Source: Cupriavidus sp. EM10
GTDB lineage: Bacteria > Pseudomonadota > Gammaproteobacteria > Burkholderiales > Burkholderiaceae
Length of the DNA: 64,000 nucleotides
Reading direction: 5' to 3'
Assembly (NCBI RefSeq): GCF_018729255.1
Contig: NZ_CP076060.1
Coordinates: 2,852,001 to 2,916,000, forward strand
The notes under the pieces were generated by a model. It saw nothing but the letters and a program-made list of their open reading frames with translations. It made no database searches and was not told where the DNA came from. Positions 28,528 to 39,061 of the stretch are shown here, piece after piece. Positions within the stretch are counted from its first letter, which is position 1. Each line of letters starts with the position of its first letter. The position numbers and the translations under genes were made by a program.

Positions 28528-30419
28528 TCAGCCCGGCTGCAGCCAGCGTCGCAGCAGCATGCGCAGGTTGGCCGGGTCCACCGGCTTGGGCAGCACGAAA
28601 TAGCCGGCATCCTCGGCGGCCAGCAGCGCGGCGGATTTCAGGTCGCCGGTCAGCAGCGCGCTGCGCGCCTGGGGCTGCGTGGTCTGCCAGCGTTCCAGCA
28701 GGTCCAGCCCGTTCTCGTTGCCCGGCAGGCGCAAGTCGCAGAAGATGATGTCCGGCTTCAGGCCCTTGGCGAACAGCGCATCGGCCTCCTGGCCGTGGGC
28801 GGCGCAGGCCACGCGGATGCCCCATGCCTCCATCAGCGCAATCCACGCCTTGCGGATCTGGCTGTCGTCGTCCACGACCAGCACCGTGCCGCGCAGACGA
28901 TCCTGACGTGCGTCCTCGGCCTGGGCGTTGGCGCGCATCGCACGGACGCTGTCGACGGTCTCGGCCGGCACCGGCGCCAGCGCGAACCAGAACACCGACC
29001 CCTTGCCCGGCACCGACCGCACGCCATACGTGCCGCGCATCAGCCGTACGCATTCCTTGAAGATGGCCAGCCCCAGCCCCAGCCCCTGGGACGGGTCGCG
29101 CTGCGGGTTATGCACCTGGTAGTACGGCGAAAAGATCTCGGGCAGGTGTTCGGGCGTAATGCCGGCGCCGGTGTCCCAGACTTCCACGCGCACATGCTTG
29201 CGGCGCTGGCGCGCGGTGACCAGGATGCCCCCGCGCTTCGTATAGCGCAGCGCGTTCTGCACCAGGTTGAACAGCGCCCGCCGCAGCAGCACCGGCTCGG
29301 CCATCGCGAAGAGTTCGTCGGGCACGCGCGGCGTCAGCGTCAGGCCGCTCTCGCGCGCATCGGCCGCGAACTGGCTCATCACATCGTGGATCAGCGAATG
29401 AAGTTCGCACGGCTCCAGCGTGGGCAGCACCTTGCGCCCTTCGAGCTTGGACAGGTCCAGCAGCGAGCGGAACAGCAGGTCGATGGTCTGCGTGCCGGCG
29501 GCCACCTGCTCCACCAGCGGATGCAGCGCGCTCGACTGGTTGCGCGCGCGCAGGGCCTCGACCAGCATCACCAGCGCATGCACGGGCTGGCGCAGGTCAT
29601 GGCTGGCGGCGGCCAGGAAGCGGGATTTTTCCTCGCTGGCATGGAGCGCGCGCTCCTTTTCCTCCTGGAACTGCTTGGCCAGCCGGCGGCTTTCCGATTC
29701 CAGCTGGATGGCGCGCACCAGCGTGTGCTGCAGGTTCAGCGAATGACGCGCCAGCATCAGCGCATAGACCACCAGCAGCAATTGCACGTAGCCGCCATGC
29801 GCCGGAAATGCGATTTCGGCCAGCAGGATATTGGGCACCAGGATCGGCACGCCGGCGAAGACCAGGTTCGAGGGGATCGGGGACTGGGATGTGGCGCCGC
29901 CCGCCAGCACCCCCAGCGTCAGCAGGTACAGCACGCTCGAAAACACCACCGAGCCTGTATACAAATGCAGCAGCGCCGAACTTCCCCACGTCAGCCCCGT
30001 CAGGAAGGCGATCGCGCGCATGTTGTTCCACCACTTGCGCGTGTGCGCTGAACGGCTCATCTTGCCGCTATCGCGCTGGTAACCGAAGTAGAACCAGCTG
30101 CCGCCGGCCGTCAGCAGCAGCATGATGGCGCACCAGACCAGCAGCGCGGCGTGGCTGGCTTCGTGCCAGAACGCCCAGGCGGTCAGGCCCGGCAGCAGTA
30201 CGGAGGATGCGATTGCCGTGGGGGAAACGCGATGGACGGTGGCCAGCAGCTTGGCCCGCGTCTCGGTATCCAGTTGGGGCCCGGGGGCGGCAATATCTTG
30301 TTAAGCAGCGCGTTCAAGTGTGGCCTGGCATGTAAGGCGACGACATTCCGCTGCGACAGACCGGGGGCGGCGACTGTTGCAGGAATCGCGCGGTTCTTGT
30401 TCTGAATCGGGCATATCAT
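28528..30419 (-). CDS. Membrane hybrid sensor histidine kinase with C-terminal receiver (one-base break near N-terminus)
   Basis: Sensor kinase: about 5-6 membrane helices, a linker coiled coil, HisKA with the phospho-acceptor His in AAASHDLRQPVHALVMLVEA, an HATPase domain (NLVQNALRYT, VWDTGAGI, SQGLGLGLAI), then a receiver domain with VLVVDDDSQIRKAW and DIIFCDLRLPGNENG. An in-frame ATG at 30123 gives 531 residues but would start inside a membrane helix. Upstream codons continue sensibly (ETRAKLLATVHRVSPTAIAS) to a G4 run at 30276-30279. One added base joins them to a frame starting ATG at 30419 (MICPIQNKNRA), giving about 630 residues. Convergent with the LuxR regulator, its likely partner. 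Confidence 0.85.
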
Positions 30420-30599
30420 GCCGCCTTTTGTGGCGCTGCGCCATCGCGGAGTGGCGGATAGGCCCACAATTTCGCCATTTGTGGGCAGCTTGCATACAAC
30501 GTCACAAGGCCGGTGCCGCCAAAAGAGGCAATCCGGCGGCACACCGGGCCATTCGCCTTATAATGCTCGCTTTCCCTGAAAAGCTCGTCCGCCGTCCTC

Positions 30600-31616
30600 G
30601 TGAAAGTCTTCCGCGGCCTGCCCAACGCCGAAAGCCGGGCGCCCTGCGCGCTCACCATCGGCAATTTCGACGGTGTGCATCGCGGCCACCAGTCGCTGCT
30701 CGCGCGCGCCCGCGCGGCCGCCGACGCGCGCGGCCTGCCGTTGTGCGTCATGACGTTCGAGCCGCATCCGCGCGAATTCTTCGCACCCGAGCACGCCCCC
30801 ACCCGCATTGCCCTGCTGCGCGACAAGCTCGACGCGCTGCGCCGCAATGGCGTGGATCGCGTGGTGGTGGAACACTTCAACGCCCATTTTGCCGCCCAGT
30901 CGCCGCAGCAGTTCGTCGAGAACGTGCTCTGGCATGGCCTGCACGCGCGCTGGGTGCTGGTGGGTGACGATTTCCGCTTCGGCGCCAAGCGCGCTGGCGA
31001 TTTCAGCTACCTGCAGCAGGCCGGCCAACAGTTCGGCTTCGATGTGGAGCAAATGGGTTCGGTCTCCGAAGGCGGCATCCGCATTTCGAGTTCGGCCGTG
31101 CGCCAGGCGCTGGCCGACGGCGACCTGGAGCACGCGCGCCGGCTGCTGGGCCATGGCTATGCCATCAGCGGCCATGTGATCCACGGCCGCAAGCTGGGCC
31201 GCAACCTGGGCTTTCCGACCCTGAACCTGCGGATCACGCACAAGCGTCCCGCCGTGAACGGCATCTTCGTGGTGCAGGTGCACGGCATTGCCGACCACCC
31301 GTTGCCCGGTGTGGCCAGCATCGGCGTGCGCCCGACCGTGGAAGACGCCGGCCGCGTGCTGCTGGAAGTGCACCTGTTCGACTTCAATGCAAACCTGTAC
31401 GGCAAGCTGGTGCGCGTGGAATTCATGAAGAAGCTGCGCGACGAAGCGCGCTTTCACACGCTGGAGGCGCTGACCGAGGCCATCGCCCAGGATGCCCGCG
31501 AAGCCCGCGCATTCTTCGGCCTGGAGGCCGCCAATCCGGCGGGCCCGGCCGACGCCGCCGGCAAGGCCGGTGACCGGCGCGACTTCGCCACCTCCGCCAC
31601 CGACCGAATTAGCTAG
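30600..31616 (+). CDS. ribF: Bifunctional riboflavin kinase/FAD synthetase
   Basis: Makes FMN from riboflavin and ATP, then FAD. 338 residues from the GTG at 30600. The N-terminal adenylyltransferase domain has CALTIGNFDGVHRGHQSLLA (HxGH-type nucleotide site) and GGIRISSSAVRQAL; the C-terminal kinase domain has GRNLGFPTLNLRI (the GxPTxN motif) and GVASIGVRPTVE. A TATAAT at 30559-30564 about 35 bases upstream is a likely -10. The last 25 residues are Ala/Gly-rich and not conserved. ribF-ileS-lspA is a standard proteobacterial order. Confidence 0.97.
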   Translation: MKVFRGLPNAESRAPCALTIGNFDGVHRGHQSLLARARAAADARGLPLCVMTFEPHPREFFAPEHAPTRIALLRDKLDALRRNGVDRVVVEHFNAHFAAQSPQQFVENVLWHGLHARWVLVGDDFRFGAKRAGDFSYLQQAGQQFGFDVEQMGSVSEGGIRISSSAVRQALADGDLEHARRLLGHGYAISGHVIHGRKLGRNLGFPTLNLRITHKRPAVNGIFVVQVHGIADHPLPGVASIGVRPTVEDAGRVLLEVHLFDFNANLYGKLVRVEFMKKLRDEARFHTLEALTEAIAQDAREARAFFGLEAANPAGPADAAGKAGDRRDFATSATDRIS

Positions 31617-31739
31617 CGGCCGGCAGCGCGCCCCCGTGCAGGCGCGCCGCCGGGACCCGCCCCGCCTTGCCCCGAAATGACCCGCGCGCGGCGGTCATCC
31701 ACCGGTCCGCGCCCAAACGAATTGCCCCGAGAATCAACC

Positions 31740-34619
31740 ATGTCCGACGACAAACGCGCCAAGCCCGAAAAAAGCAAGTATCCGGTCAACCTGCTGGATA
31801 CCCCGTTCCCGATGCGCGGCGACCTGCCCAAGCGCGAGCCGCTGTGGGTCAAGCAGTGGCAGGACAAGCAGCTCTACAAGAAGATCCGCGCCGCGCGCAA
31901 GGGCGCGAAGAAGTTCGTGCTGCACGACGGCCCGCCGTACGCCAACGGCGACATCCACATCGGCCACGCGGTGAACAAGGTCCTGAAGGACATGATCATC
32001 AAGGCGCGCGGCCTGACCGGCCTGGACGCCGTCTACGTGCCGGGCTGGGACTGCCACGGCATGCCGATCGAGATCCAGATCGAGAAACAGTTCGGCAAGG
32101 GCCTGCCGGTGCAGGAAGTCCAGGCCAAGGCGCGTGCCTACGCCACCGAGCAGATCGCCCGCCAGAAGAAGGATTTCGAGCGCCTGGGCGTGTTGGGCGA
32201 CTGGGACAATCCGTACCTGACCATGAACTTCAGCAACGAAGCCGATGAGCTGCGCGCGCTGGGCAAGATCATGGAAAAAGGCTACGTGTTCCGGGGCCTG
32301 AAGCCGGTGAACTGGTGCTTCGACTGTGGCTCGGCGCTGGCCGAGGCCGAGGTCGAGTACAAGGACAAGGTCGACCTGTCGATCGATGTCGGCTTCCCGT
32401 TTGCGGAGACCGACAAGATCGCCCACGCCTTCCACGTGCCGCTGGCCCAACTGGAAGGCAAGCCGGGCTGGATCGTGATCTGGACCACCACGCCGTGGAC
32501 CATCCCGTCCAACCAGGCGCTGAACATGCACCCGGAAGTGGAATACGCGCTGGTCGACACGCCGCGCGGCTTCCTGATCCTGGCCAAGGACCGCGTCGAG
32601 GAACAGTTGAAGACCTACGCGCTGGAAGGCCAGATCGTGGCCACCGCGCGCGGCGACGCGCTGACCGAGGTGCACTTCCACCATCCGCTGGCCAAGATGG
32701 ATGCCGGCTATGCGCGCACGTCGCCGGTGTACCTGGGCGACTACGTGACCACCGATACCGGCACCGGCATCGTCCACTCGGCGCCCGCCTACGGCGTGGA
32801 GGATTTCCAGTCGTGCAAGGCGCATGGAATGCCCGACGCGGACATCATCAGCCCGGTGATGGGCGATGGCGTCTACGCCAGCACGCTGCCGCTGTTCGGC
32901 GGCCTGTCGATCTGGGATGCCAACCCGAAAATCGTTGAAGTACTACGTGAGTCGGGCAACCTGTTCAACTCGCACAAGTACGAGCACAGCTACATGCACT
33001 GCTGGCGTCACAAGACGCCGATCATCTACCGCGCCACGTCGCAGTGGTTCGCGGGCATGGATGTCGACCCGGCCGACAACGGCCCGACGCTGCGCGAGAC
33101 CGCGCTGGCCGGCATCGAGGCCACCGAGTTCTACCCGTCGTGGGGCAAGCAGCGCCTGCACAACATGATCGCCAACCGCCCGGACTGGACGCTCTCGCGC
33201 CAGCGCCAATGGGGCGTGCCGATGGCGTTCTTCGTCCACAAGGAAACCGGCGCGCTGCATCCGCGCACGCCCGAGCTGCTGGAGGAAGTGGCGAAGCGCG
33301 TGGAGCAGCAAGGCATCGAGGCCTGGCAGTCGCTGGACCCGAAGGACCTGCTGGGCGACGAGGCCGCGCTCTATGAGAAGAACCGCGACACGCTGGACGT
33401 CTGGTTCGACTCCGGCACCACGCACTGGACCGTGATCCGCGGCTCGCATCGTGCCGAACTGTACGATCCGTCGGCCGACACCCCCGAAGGCCGCCTGGCC
33501 GACCTGTACCTGGAAGGCTCGGACCAGCATCGCGGCTGGTTCCACTCGTCGCTGCTGACCGCCTCGATGCTGTACGGCAAGCCGCCCTACAAGGCGCTGC
33601 TGACGCACGGCTTCACGGTGGACGGCGAAGGCCGCAAGATGTCGAAGTCGGTGGGCAACACGGTGGCGCCGCAGGACATCTCGAACAAGATGGGTGCCGA
33701 GATCATCCGCCTGTGGGTGGCCTCGACCGATTACTCGGGCGAGCTGTCGATCTCTGAGGAAATCCTCAAGCGCGTGGTGGAAGGCTATCGCCGCATCCGC
33801 AACACGCTGCGTTTCCTGCTGGCCAACCTGACCGACTACGACCACGCCAGGCACGCGCTGCCGGCATCGGAATGGCTGGAGATCGACCGCTACGCGGTGG
33901 CCCTGACGGATCGCCTGCAGAAGGAAGTGCTGTCGCACTACCAGGCATACGAGTTCCACCCGGTGGTGGCCAAGCTGCAGACGTTCTGCTCGGAAGACCT
34001 GGGCGGCTTCTACCTGGACGTGCTGAAGGACCGCCTGTACACCACGGCGGCGGACTCGCAGGCCCGCCGCGCGGCGCAAAACGCGCTGTACCACATCACC
34101 CAGGCCATGCTGCACTGGATGGCGCCGTTCCTGTCGTTCACGGCCGAGGAAGCCTGGCAGGTGTTCGCGCACGGCACCGGGCACACCGACACGATCTTCA
34201 CGAGCACCTACTACGACCTGCCGCCGGTCGGCGAAGCCGACGACCTGCTGCAGAAGTGGCACGAGATCCGTGCGGTGCGCGCCGAAGTGACGCGCCAGCT
34301 GGAAGCGGTGCGGGTGGAAGGCGACATCGGTTCGTCGCTGCAGGCCGAGGTCACGATCGCGGCCGGCGGTCCGGTGCTGGCCGCGCTGCAGAGCCTGTCC
34401 GACGACCTGCGCTTCGTGCTGCTGACGTCGGCGGCCAAGGTCACGCCGGCTCCCGAAGGCGGCGATCTGCTGGTGACGGTGACGCCGTCGCAGCACGCCA
34501 AGTGCGAGCGCTGCTGGCACTACCGCGCCGACGTGGGCCACAACCCCGCCCATCCCACCCTTTGCGGCCGCTGCGACAGCAACCTGTTCGGCGCCGGTGA
34601 GCACAGGAGCCACGCCTGA
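31740..34619 (+). CDS. ileS: Isoleucyl-tRNA synthetase
   Basis: Charges tRNA-Ile. 959 residues from the ATG at 31740 ([20 protein letters not shown]); the frame is open 21 codons further but those lack family character. HIGH is at residues 73-76 ([11 protein letters not shown]) and KMSKS at 633-637 ([10 protein letters not shown]). The editing domain lies between them ([18 protein letters not shown]). A C-terminal zinc ribbon [12 protein letters not shown] ... CGRCDSNLF marks the bacterial type with zinc. The stop overlaps the lspA start (TGATG). Confidence 0.98.
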   Translation: MSDDKRAKPEKSKYPVNLLDTPFPMRGDLPKREPLWVKQWQDKQLYKKIRAARKGAKKFVLHDGPPYANGDIHIGHAVNKVLKDMIIKARGLTGLDAVYVPGWDCHGMPIEIQIEKQFGKGLPVQEVQAKARAYATEQIARQKKDFERLGVLGDWDNPYLTMNFSNEADELRALGKIMEKGYVFRGLKPVNWCFDCGSALAEAEVEYKDKVDLSIDVGFPFAETDKIAHAFHVPLAQLEGKPGWIVIWTTTPWTIPSNQALNMHPEVEYALVDTPRGFLILAKDRVEEQLKTYALEGQIVATARGDALTEVHFHHPLAKMDAGYARTSPVYLGDYVTTDTGTGIVHSAPAYGVEDFQSCKAHGMPDADIISPVMGDGVYASTLPLFGGLSIWDANPKIVEVLRESGNLFNSHKYEHSYMHCWRHKTPIIYRATSQWFAGMDVDPADNGPTLRETALAGIEATEFYPSWGKQRLHNMIANRPDWTLSRQRQWGVPMAFFVHKETGALHPRTPELLEEVAKRVEQQGIEAWQSLDPKDLLGDEAALYEKNRDTLDVWFDSGTTHWTVIRGSHRAELYDPSADTPEGRLADLYLEGSDQHRGWFHSSLLTASMLYGKPPYKALLTHGFTVDGEGRKMSKSVGNTVAPQDISNKMGAEIIRLWVASTDYSGELSISEEILKRVVEGYRRIRNTLRFLLANLTDYDHARHALPASEWLEIDRYAVALTDRLQKEVLSHYQAYEFHPVVAKLQTFCSEDLGGFYLDVLKDRLYTTAADSQARRAAQNALYHITQAMLHWMAPFLSFTAEEAWQVFAHGTGHTDTIFTSTYYDLPPVGEADDLLQKWHEIRAVRAEVTRQLEAVRVEGDIGSSLQAEVTIAAGGPVLAALQSLSDDLRFVLLTSAAKVTPAPEGGDLLVTVTPSQHAKCERCWHYRADVGHNPAHPTLCGRCDSNLFGAGEHRSHA

Positions 34620-35167
34620 TGGCAACGTCCTCGACCCGTTCCTCGCGCTCGCCGTCCCCGCGCAGCAAGAGCAAGCCCGGCGGCAAGCCCAGCGCCAACG
34701 TCACCCCGTGGCTGTGGATGGCGTTTGCGCTGCTGGTGGTGATGATCGACCAGTTCTTCAAGGTCGTGATCACGCGCTCGTTCCAGTATGCGGAGTCGCG
34801 CCCGGTCACCAGCTTCTTCAACCTGGTGCTGGTCTATAACAAGGGCGCGGCGTTCAGCTTCCTGGCCGATGCCGGCGGCTGGCAGCGCTGGTTCTTCACG
34901 CTGCTGGGCGTGGTGGTCGGCGGCTTCATCGTGTGGCTGCTGCATCGCCATACCGGCCAGAAGATGTTCTGCCTGGCCGTCTCGCTGATCCTGGGCGGCG
35001 CCGTGGGCAACGTGGTGGACCGCGTGATCCATGGCCATGTGATCGACTTCCTGGACTTCTACTGGCGCAACACGCATTTCCCGGCCTTCAACGTGGCCGA
35101 CTGCGCCATCACGCTGGGCGCGATCCTGCTGATCGTGGATGAACTGCGGCGGGTCAGGCGGCACTGA
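34619..35167 (+). CDS. lspA: Lipoprotein signal peptidase II
   Basis: Inner-membrane aspartyl protease that removes signal peptides from prolipoproteins. 182 residues, with a Ser/Lys-rich N-terminal extension of about 28 residues before the first of four membrane helices ([20 protein letters not shown]). The catalytic Asp residues are in [15 protein letters not shown] and [15 protein letters not shown]. The ATG overlaps the ileS stop by one base. A later ATG (residue 34) would remove the extension and cannot be excluded. Known lipoproteins in the window (the LivK receptor) would be its substrates. Confidence 0.96.
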   Translation: MATSSTRSSRSPSPRSKSKPGGKPSANVTPWLWMAFALLVVMIDQFFKVVITRSFQYAESRPVTSFFNLVLVYNKGAAFSFLADAGGWQRWFFTLLGVVVGGFIVWLLHRHTGQKMFCLAVSLILGGAVGNVVDRVIHGHVIDFLDFYWRNTHFPAFNVADCAITLGAILLIVDELRRVRRH

Positions 35168-35188
35168 GCCCGAACCTACGCCATGTTT

Positions 35189-35221
35189 GCTCCCCTCTCC
35201 CACTTTGTGGGAGAGGGGAGC
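35189..35221. repeat. C/T-rich palindromic repeat, single copy 3 (lspA/coaBC)
   Basis: GCTCCCCTCTCCCAC (35189-35203), TTT, GTGGGAGAGGGGAGC (35207-35221): a perfect 15-bp inverted repeat, the cleanest copy of the family. It lies between two genes on the same strand. Confidence 0.92.
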
Positions 35222-35296
35222 AAGACCTCATCCCCCAGCACTTCCCCCCGCCAGCGGTATCATGCGGAACTCCTGTTCCTCCTCAAGAGCCTCCCC

Positions 35297-36496
35297 ATGG
35301 ATTTGCGCGGCAAGCACATTGTCCTTGGCCTGACCGGCGGCATCGCCTGCTACAAGTCGGCCGAGCTGGTACGGCTGCTCACCAAGGCCGGTGCCACCGT
35401 GCAGGTGGCGATGACCGAAGCGGCAACGCATTTCATCACGCCGGTCACGATGCAGGCGCTGTCCGGGCGCCCGGTGTTCCTGTCGCAATGGGACGCCCGC
35501 GTCGACAACAACATGGCCCATATCGACCTCTCGCGCGAGGCCGACGCCATCCTGATCGCTCCTGCTTCCACCGATTTCCTGGCCAAGGTTGCCAACGGCC
35601 TGTGCGATGACCTGCTGACCACGCTGTGCATCGCGCGCGAGTGCCCGCTGCTGGTAGCGCCGGCCATGAACCGCCAGATGTGGGCCGCCGCCCCCACCCA
35701 GCGCAATGCCGCCCAGCTGCGCGCCGATGGCGTGACGATCCTGGGCCCGGGCACCGGCGACCAGGCGTGCGGCGAAATCGGCGACGGCCGGATGCTGGAG
35801 CCCGAGGAACTGGTAGAAGACCTGATCGCGTTCTTCCAGCCCAAGCCGCTGCAGGGCAAGCGCGTGCTGATCACCGCCGGACCGACGTTCGAGGCCATCG
35901 ATCCGGTGCGCGGTATCACCAACCTGTCGTCGGGCAAGATGGGCTTCTCGATTGCCCGTGCCGCGCGCGAAGCCGGGGCCGACGTGCTGCTGGTGGCCGG
36001 CCCCACGTCGCTGCCGACGCCGCGCGGCGTGGCACGTACCGATATCCGCAGCGCCCAGCAGATGCACGATGCAGTGATGGCGCAGCTGCGCGATGTCGAT
36101 GTCTTCGTCGCGGTGGCTGCCGTGGCCGACTGGCGCCCCGCCGAGGTGGCGCAGCAGAAGCTCAAGAAGGCCAACGATACCGACACGCCGACGCTGCAAT
36201 TCGTGCAGAACCCGGACATCCTGGCCGCCGTGGCCGCGCGCGCCGACGCGCCCTACTGCGTGGGCTTCGCGGCCGAGAGCGAGAACCTGGAGCAGTACGG
36301 CGAGCAGAAGCGGCAGCGCAAGGGCGTGCCGCTGCTGGTCGGCAATATCGGCCACCATACCTTCGGCCTCGACGACAACGAGATCGTGCTGTTCGATGCC
36401 AAGGGCATGACGCGCCTGCCGCGTGCCGACAAGCTGTCGCTGGCCCGCGAGCTGGTGGCCGCCATCGGCCAGCGCCTGCCGCGCAAGTCCGTGTAA
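35297..36496 (+). CDS. coaBC: Bifunctional phosphopantothenoylcysteine decarboxylase/synthetase
   Basis: Two consecutive steps of coenzyme A synthesis: CoaB ligates Cys to 4'-phosphopantothenate and CoaC decarboxylates the product. 399 residues. The N-terminal flavin-dependent CoaC domain has [39 protein letters not shown] and [14 protein letters not shown]; the C-terminal CoaB domain has [20 protein letters not shown] and VAAVADWRP. The ATG at 35297 gives the standard N-terminus [11 protein letters not shown]; the longer frame upstream is read through the palindromic repeat. Usual neighbour of dut in this group. Confidence 0.97.
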   Translation: MDLRGKHIVLGLTGGIACYKSAELVRLLTKAGATVQVAMTEAATHFITPVTMQALSGRPVFLSQWDARVDNNMAHIDLSREADAILIAPASTDFLAKVANGLCDDLLTTLCIARECPLLVAPAMNRQMWAAAPTQRNAAQLRADGVTILGPGTGDQACGEIGDGRMLEPEELVEDLIAFFQPKPLQGKRVLITAGPTFEAIDPVRGITNLSSGKMGFSIARAAREAGADVLLVAGPTSLPTPRGVARTDIRSAQQMHDAVMAQLRDVDVFVAVAAVADWRPAEVAQQKLKKANDTDTPTLQFVQNPDILAAVAARADAPYCVGFAAESENLEQYGEQKRQRKGVPLLVGNIGHHTFGLDDNEIVLFDAKGMTRLPRADKLSLARELVAAIGQRLPRKSV

Positions 36497-36537
36497 CGCG
36501 GCACGCCCCCGCCGCAACCAAGGTCGCCCCCAACGCC

Positions 36538-37557
36538 ATGAGCCCTACCCGTCCCAAGCTGCGCCTGTCCGTGCTGGACCAGAGCCCGGTCATCCACGGC
36601 CACAACGCCCGCGACGCCCTGGCGGCCACGGTCGACCTGGCACAGATGGCTGACAGCCTGGGCTTCACGCGCTACTGGTGCGCCGAGCACCACGGCCTGC
36701 ACGGCGTGTGCAACCCCGCGCCCGAAGTCATGCTGGCGCGGCTGGGCAGCGTGACAAGGCGCATCCGGCTGGGGTCGGGCGGCGTGATGCTGCCCTACTA
36801 CAGCCCGTTCAAGGTGGCCGAGCAGTTCCGCATGCTTGAAGCGCTGTTCCCGAACCGGATCGATCTGGGCGTCGGTCGCGCCCCGGGCGGCGACATGCGC
36901 ACGGCGCAGGCCGTGGCCATGGGCCAGTACAACCGTGGCGACCAGTTCCCGCAGCAGGTGCAGGACCTGGTCTTCCTGCTGCGCGGCGAGGTGCCGCCCG
37001 ACCACCTGGCCGAAGGCGTGCTGCTGCAGCCGGCCATCGACACCCAACCCGAAATCTGGGTGCTGGGCTCCAGCGATTTTGGTGGTGCGCTGGCAGCGCG
37101 GCTGGGCCTGCGCTTTGCCTTCGCGCATTTCATCAATGCGCATGGCGGCGACAGGGTGGCGCGGCAGTACCGCGAGGACTTCGAGGTGGGCTACGAGGAC
37201 AAGGCATACAGCGCAGCCGCCGTGTTCGTAATCTGCGCCGATACGGAGGCCGAGGCATCCGCGCTGGAGCGCGCGGTCGACATCCGCCGGCTGCAGATGG
37301 CCTATGGCGTCAACGCGCCGATCCCGTCGCTGGCCCAGGCCGCCGATTTCACGCCAACCGAGCGCGACCGCCTGATCATCGAACGCGAGCGGCCGCGCAC
37401 GATCTGCGGCACGCCGGCGCAGGTGGCCGAGCGCATGCTGGCCCTCAAGGACCGCTTCGCGGCCGACGAACTGGTGGTGCTGAGCGTGACGGCTTCGTAC
37501 CAGGCGCGCATGCGCACGTACGAGCTGCTGGCCGAGGCCTTCGACCTGCAGGGCTGA
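36538..37557 (+). CDS. LLM-class flavin-dependent oxidoreductase (YhbW-like)
   Basis: Bacterial-luciferase-like flavin monooxygenase. 339 residues. The family start LRLSVLDQSPVIHGHNARDA, then YWCAEHHGLHGVCNPAPEVM, RIRLGSGGVMLPYYSPFKVA, IDLGVGRAPGGD and a C-terminal RPRTICGTPAQVAERM are all typical of the MsnO8/YhbW branch. The substrate is unknown; these proteins use FMNH2 supplied by a separate reductase. It starts 41 bases after coaBC and is probably in the same transcript. The frame also reads open upstream through coaBC, which is ignored. Confidence 0.9.
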   Translation: MSPTRPKLRLSVLDQSPVIHGHNARDALAATVDLAQMADSLGFTRYWCAEHHGLHGVCNPAPEVMLARLGSVTRRIRLGSGGVMLPYYSPFKVAEQFRMLEALFPNRIDLGVGRAPGGDMRTAQAVAMGQYNRGDQFPQQVQDLVFLLRGEVPPDHLAEGVLLQPAIDTQPEIWVLGSSDFGGALAARLGLRFAFAHFINAHGGDRVARQYREDFEVGYEDKAYSAAAVFVICADTEAEASALERAVDIRRLQMAYGVNAPIPSLAQAADFTPTERDRLIIERERPRTICGTPAQVAERMLALKDRFAADELVVLSVTASYQARMRTYELLAEAFDLQG

Positions 37558-37655
37558 TCCCGGCCTTCAACGGCTGGCGGCAGGCCCAAAGTGGCGATTC
37601 GGCGAGGGCGGCGCGGTATCATGCCGCCTTTGTCCCATCGCACGAATCCGAATCC

Positions 37656-38150
37656 ATGACCGTAGCCGCGAATCCGACTGTCGAGATCAAGGTGCTCGAC
37701 GCCCGCCTGAACGACTGGGGCCTGCCCGCCTACCAGAGTGACATGGCCGCCGCCATCGACCTGCACGCCTGCGTGGACGGCCCGCTGACCATCGAACCCG
37801 GCACGCCGGCGCAACTGGTGCCGGCTGGCTTCGCGGTGCATATGGCCAATCCGTTCATGTGCGCGACGATCGTGCCGCGCTCGGGCCTGGGCCACAAGAA
37901 GGGCCTGGTGCTGGGCAACTCGATCGGCGTGATCGACGCCGACTACCAGGGCCAGATCATGGTCAGCGTGTGGAACCGCAACGCACCCGGCACCGAGCCG
38001 ATCGTGATCCAGCCCGGCGAGCGCATCGCCCAGATGATGTTCGTGCCGGTGCTGCGCCCGGTATTCACGACGGTGGAAGAGTTTTCGGAAGATTCGGTGC
38101 GTGGTGCGGGCGGTTTTGGCTCGACGGGCGTGGCGCACGCGAAGGCTTGA
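37656..38150 (+). CDS. dut: dUTP diphosphatase (trimeric)
   Basis: Hydrolyses dUTP to dUMP, keeping uracil out of DNA and supplying thymidylate synthesis. 164 residues. The five dUTPase motifs are visible in order: AAIDLHAC (about 32-39), PRSGLGHKKGLVLGNS, GVIDADYQGQIMV, GERIAQMMFVPV and the C-terminal lid RGAGGFGSTG. The coaBC-dut association is common. It ends before a palindromic repeat that separates it from the convergent glyoxalase-like gene. Confidence 0.97.
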   Translation: MTVAANPTVEIKVLDARLNDWGLPAYQSDMAAAIDLHACVDGPLTIEPGTPAQLVPAGFAVHMANPFMCATIVPRSGLGHKKGLVLGNSIGVIDADYQGQIMVSVWNRNAPGTEPIVIQPGERIAQMMFVPVLRPVFTTVEEFSEDSVRGAGGFGSTGVAHAKA

Positions 38151-38173
38151 CGGCCATCTACCCTGATGTTTTT

Positions 38174-38204
38174 CTCCCCTCTCCCATGCAATGGGAGAGG
38201 GGAA
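38174..38204. repeat. C/T-rich palindromic repeat, single copy 4 (dut/VOC)
   Basis: TCCCCTCTCCCAT (38175-38187), GCA, ATGGGAGAGGGGA (38191-38203), a 13-bp inverted repeat between convergent genes and directly before the stop of the minus-strand gene. Confidence 0.9.
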
Positions 38205-38211
38205 CAATACC

Positions 38212-39057
38212 TCAGCGCTGCTCGAAGATCAGCGCGACGCCGTTGGCCTGTTCGGCGGGGATCAGCGTGATCGTCGGCGACAGGTCCGTGGCTTGAATCG
38301 CATTCTGCCGCCAGTGCGCGCGGGCCGCCTCCAGATCGCCGGTGGCAAGACGGATTGCCGCATACCCTGTCGCGCCATGCCTGAGCCCAGGCACATCGGC
38401 GGCATCAGCCAGCGCCTGCGGCGCCGTGACCACGAACGAAGCCCCATCGATATCAAGCATCGCCGTTTCGCCAGTTGCGCGGGCAATCGGCGCGCCGGTC
38501 AGCGTGGCGTAGGCTTCGGCCGTTGCCGCCACCTGATTCGCCTCCACCACCAGATACGTCGCCGCAATCGCCGTTGCGCCATTTGCATGCGCCTGCCATT
38601 CCGGCCGCCACAGCAGTTCCGGCGTGCGATGCTCGCAGACGAAGTAGCGGGCGCCCGGCGCCTGGTCCAGCGCGGTTACGCGGAACGTGGCGGGGTGCTC
38701 GGAACCATCGTCCAGGCGCACCGGGCGCGAGAATTCGATCGGGTCCGAGGGCTGGAATCCGGCGGCACGCAGCCGGTCGGCCGTGGCAAACGCATCGCGG
38801 CTCTTGCACGACATGGCCGCACAACCGTCGCCGCGCTGCTGGGCATCCCAGTAATACTGCCGGCTCGGGCTGGGCGCCGTCACATGCAGCAGCTCCAGGT
38901 AGTCACGCGCCAGCATGATGCAGTGGTTCTGCGATCCCAGCGTGTGATAGCCGCGCGGTGTCAGCGTGAAACCGAGCGCGCGCCACCGGTGGGCGGCGGC
39001 ATCCAGGTCCGCGCAGACGATGACCGCATGGTCGAATGGTTCGGGCAACGTCGGCAT
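38212..39057 (-). CDS. VOC-superfamily glyoxalase-like domain protein
   Basis: Two vicinal-oxygen-chelate-type modules in 281 residues. The N-terminal part FDHAVIVCADLDAAAHRWRA LGF begins a beta-alpha-beta module, and a second module starts near AATYLVVEANQVAATAEAYA. This matches the glyoxalase-like family whose members are mostly uncharacterised. The ATG at 39057 is 4 bases after the stop of the Bug-type receptor gene, so they form one transcript. Function unknown: possible roles in aromatic or dicarboxylate metabolism are only suggested by the neighbour. It lacks an obvious signal peptide. Confidence 0.8.
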   Translation of the reverse strand: MPTLPEPFDHAVIVCADLDAAAHRWRALGFTLTPRGYHTLGSQNHCIMLARDYLELLHVTAPSPSRQYYWDAQQRGDGCAAMSCKSRDAFATADRLRAAGFQPSDPIEFSRPVRLDDGSEHPATFRVTALDQAPGARYFVCEHRTPELLWRPEWQAHANGATAIAATYLVVEANQVAATAEAYATLTGAPIARATGETAMLDIDGASFVVTAPQALADAADVPGLRHGATGYAAIRLATGDLEAARAHWRQNAIQATDLSPTITLIPAEQANGVALIFEQR

Positions 39058-39061
39058 CGGA

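Noticed and set aside
29954..29964. HutC-like palindrome TGTATACA inside the kinase gene
   Set aside because: Only 8 bp, lacks the central TA of the other sites, and lies within a coding region far from hut genes.
32943..34625. 560-codon minus-strand frame opposite ileS
   Set aside because: Antisense to conserved IleS motifs; no family features or ribosome site.
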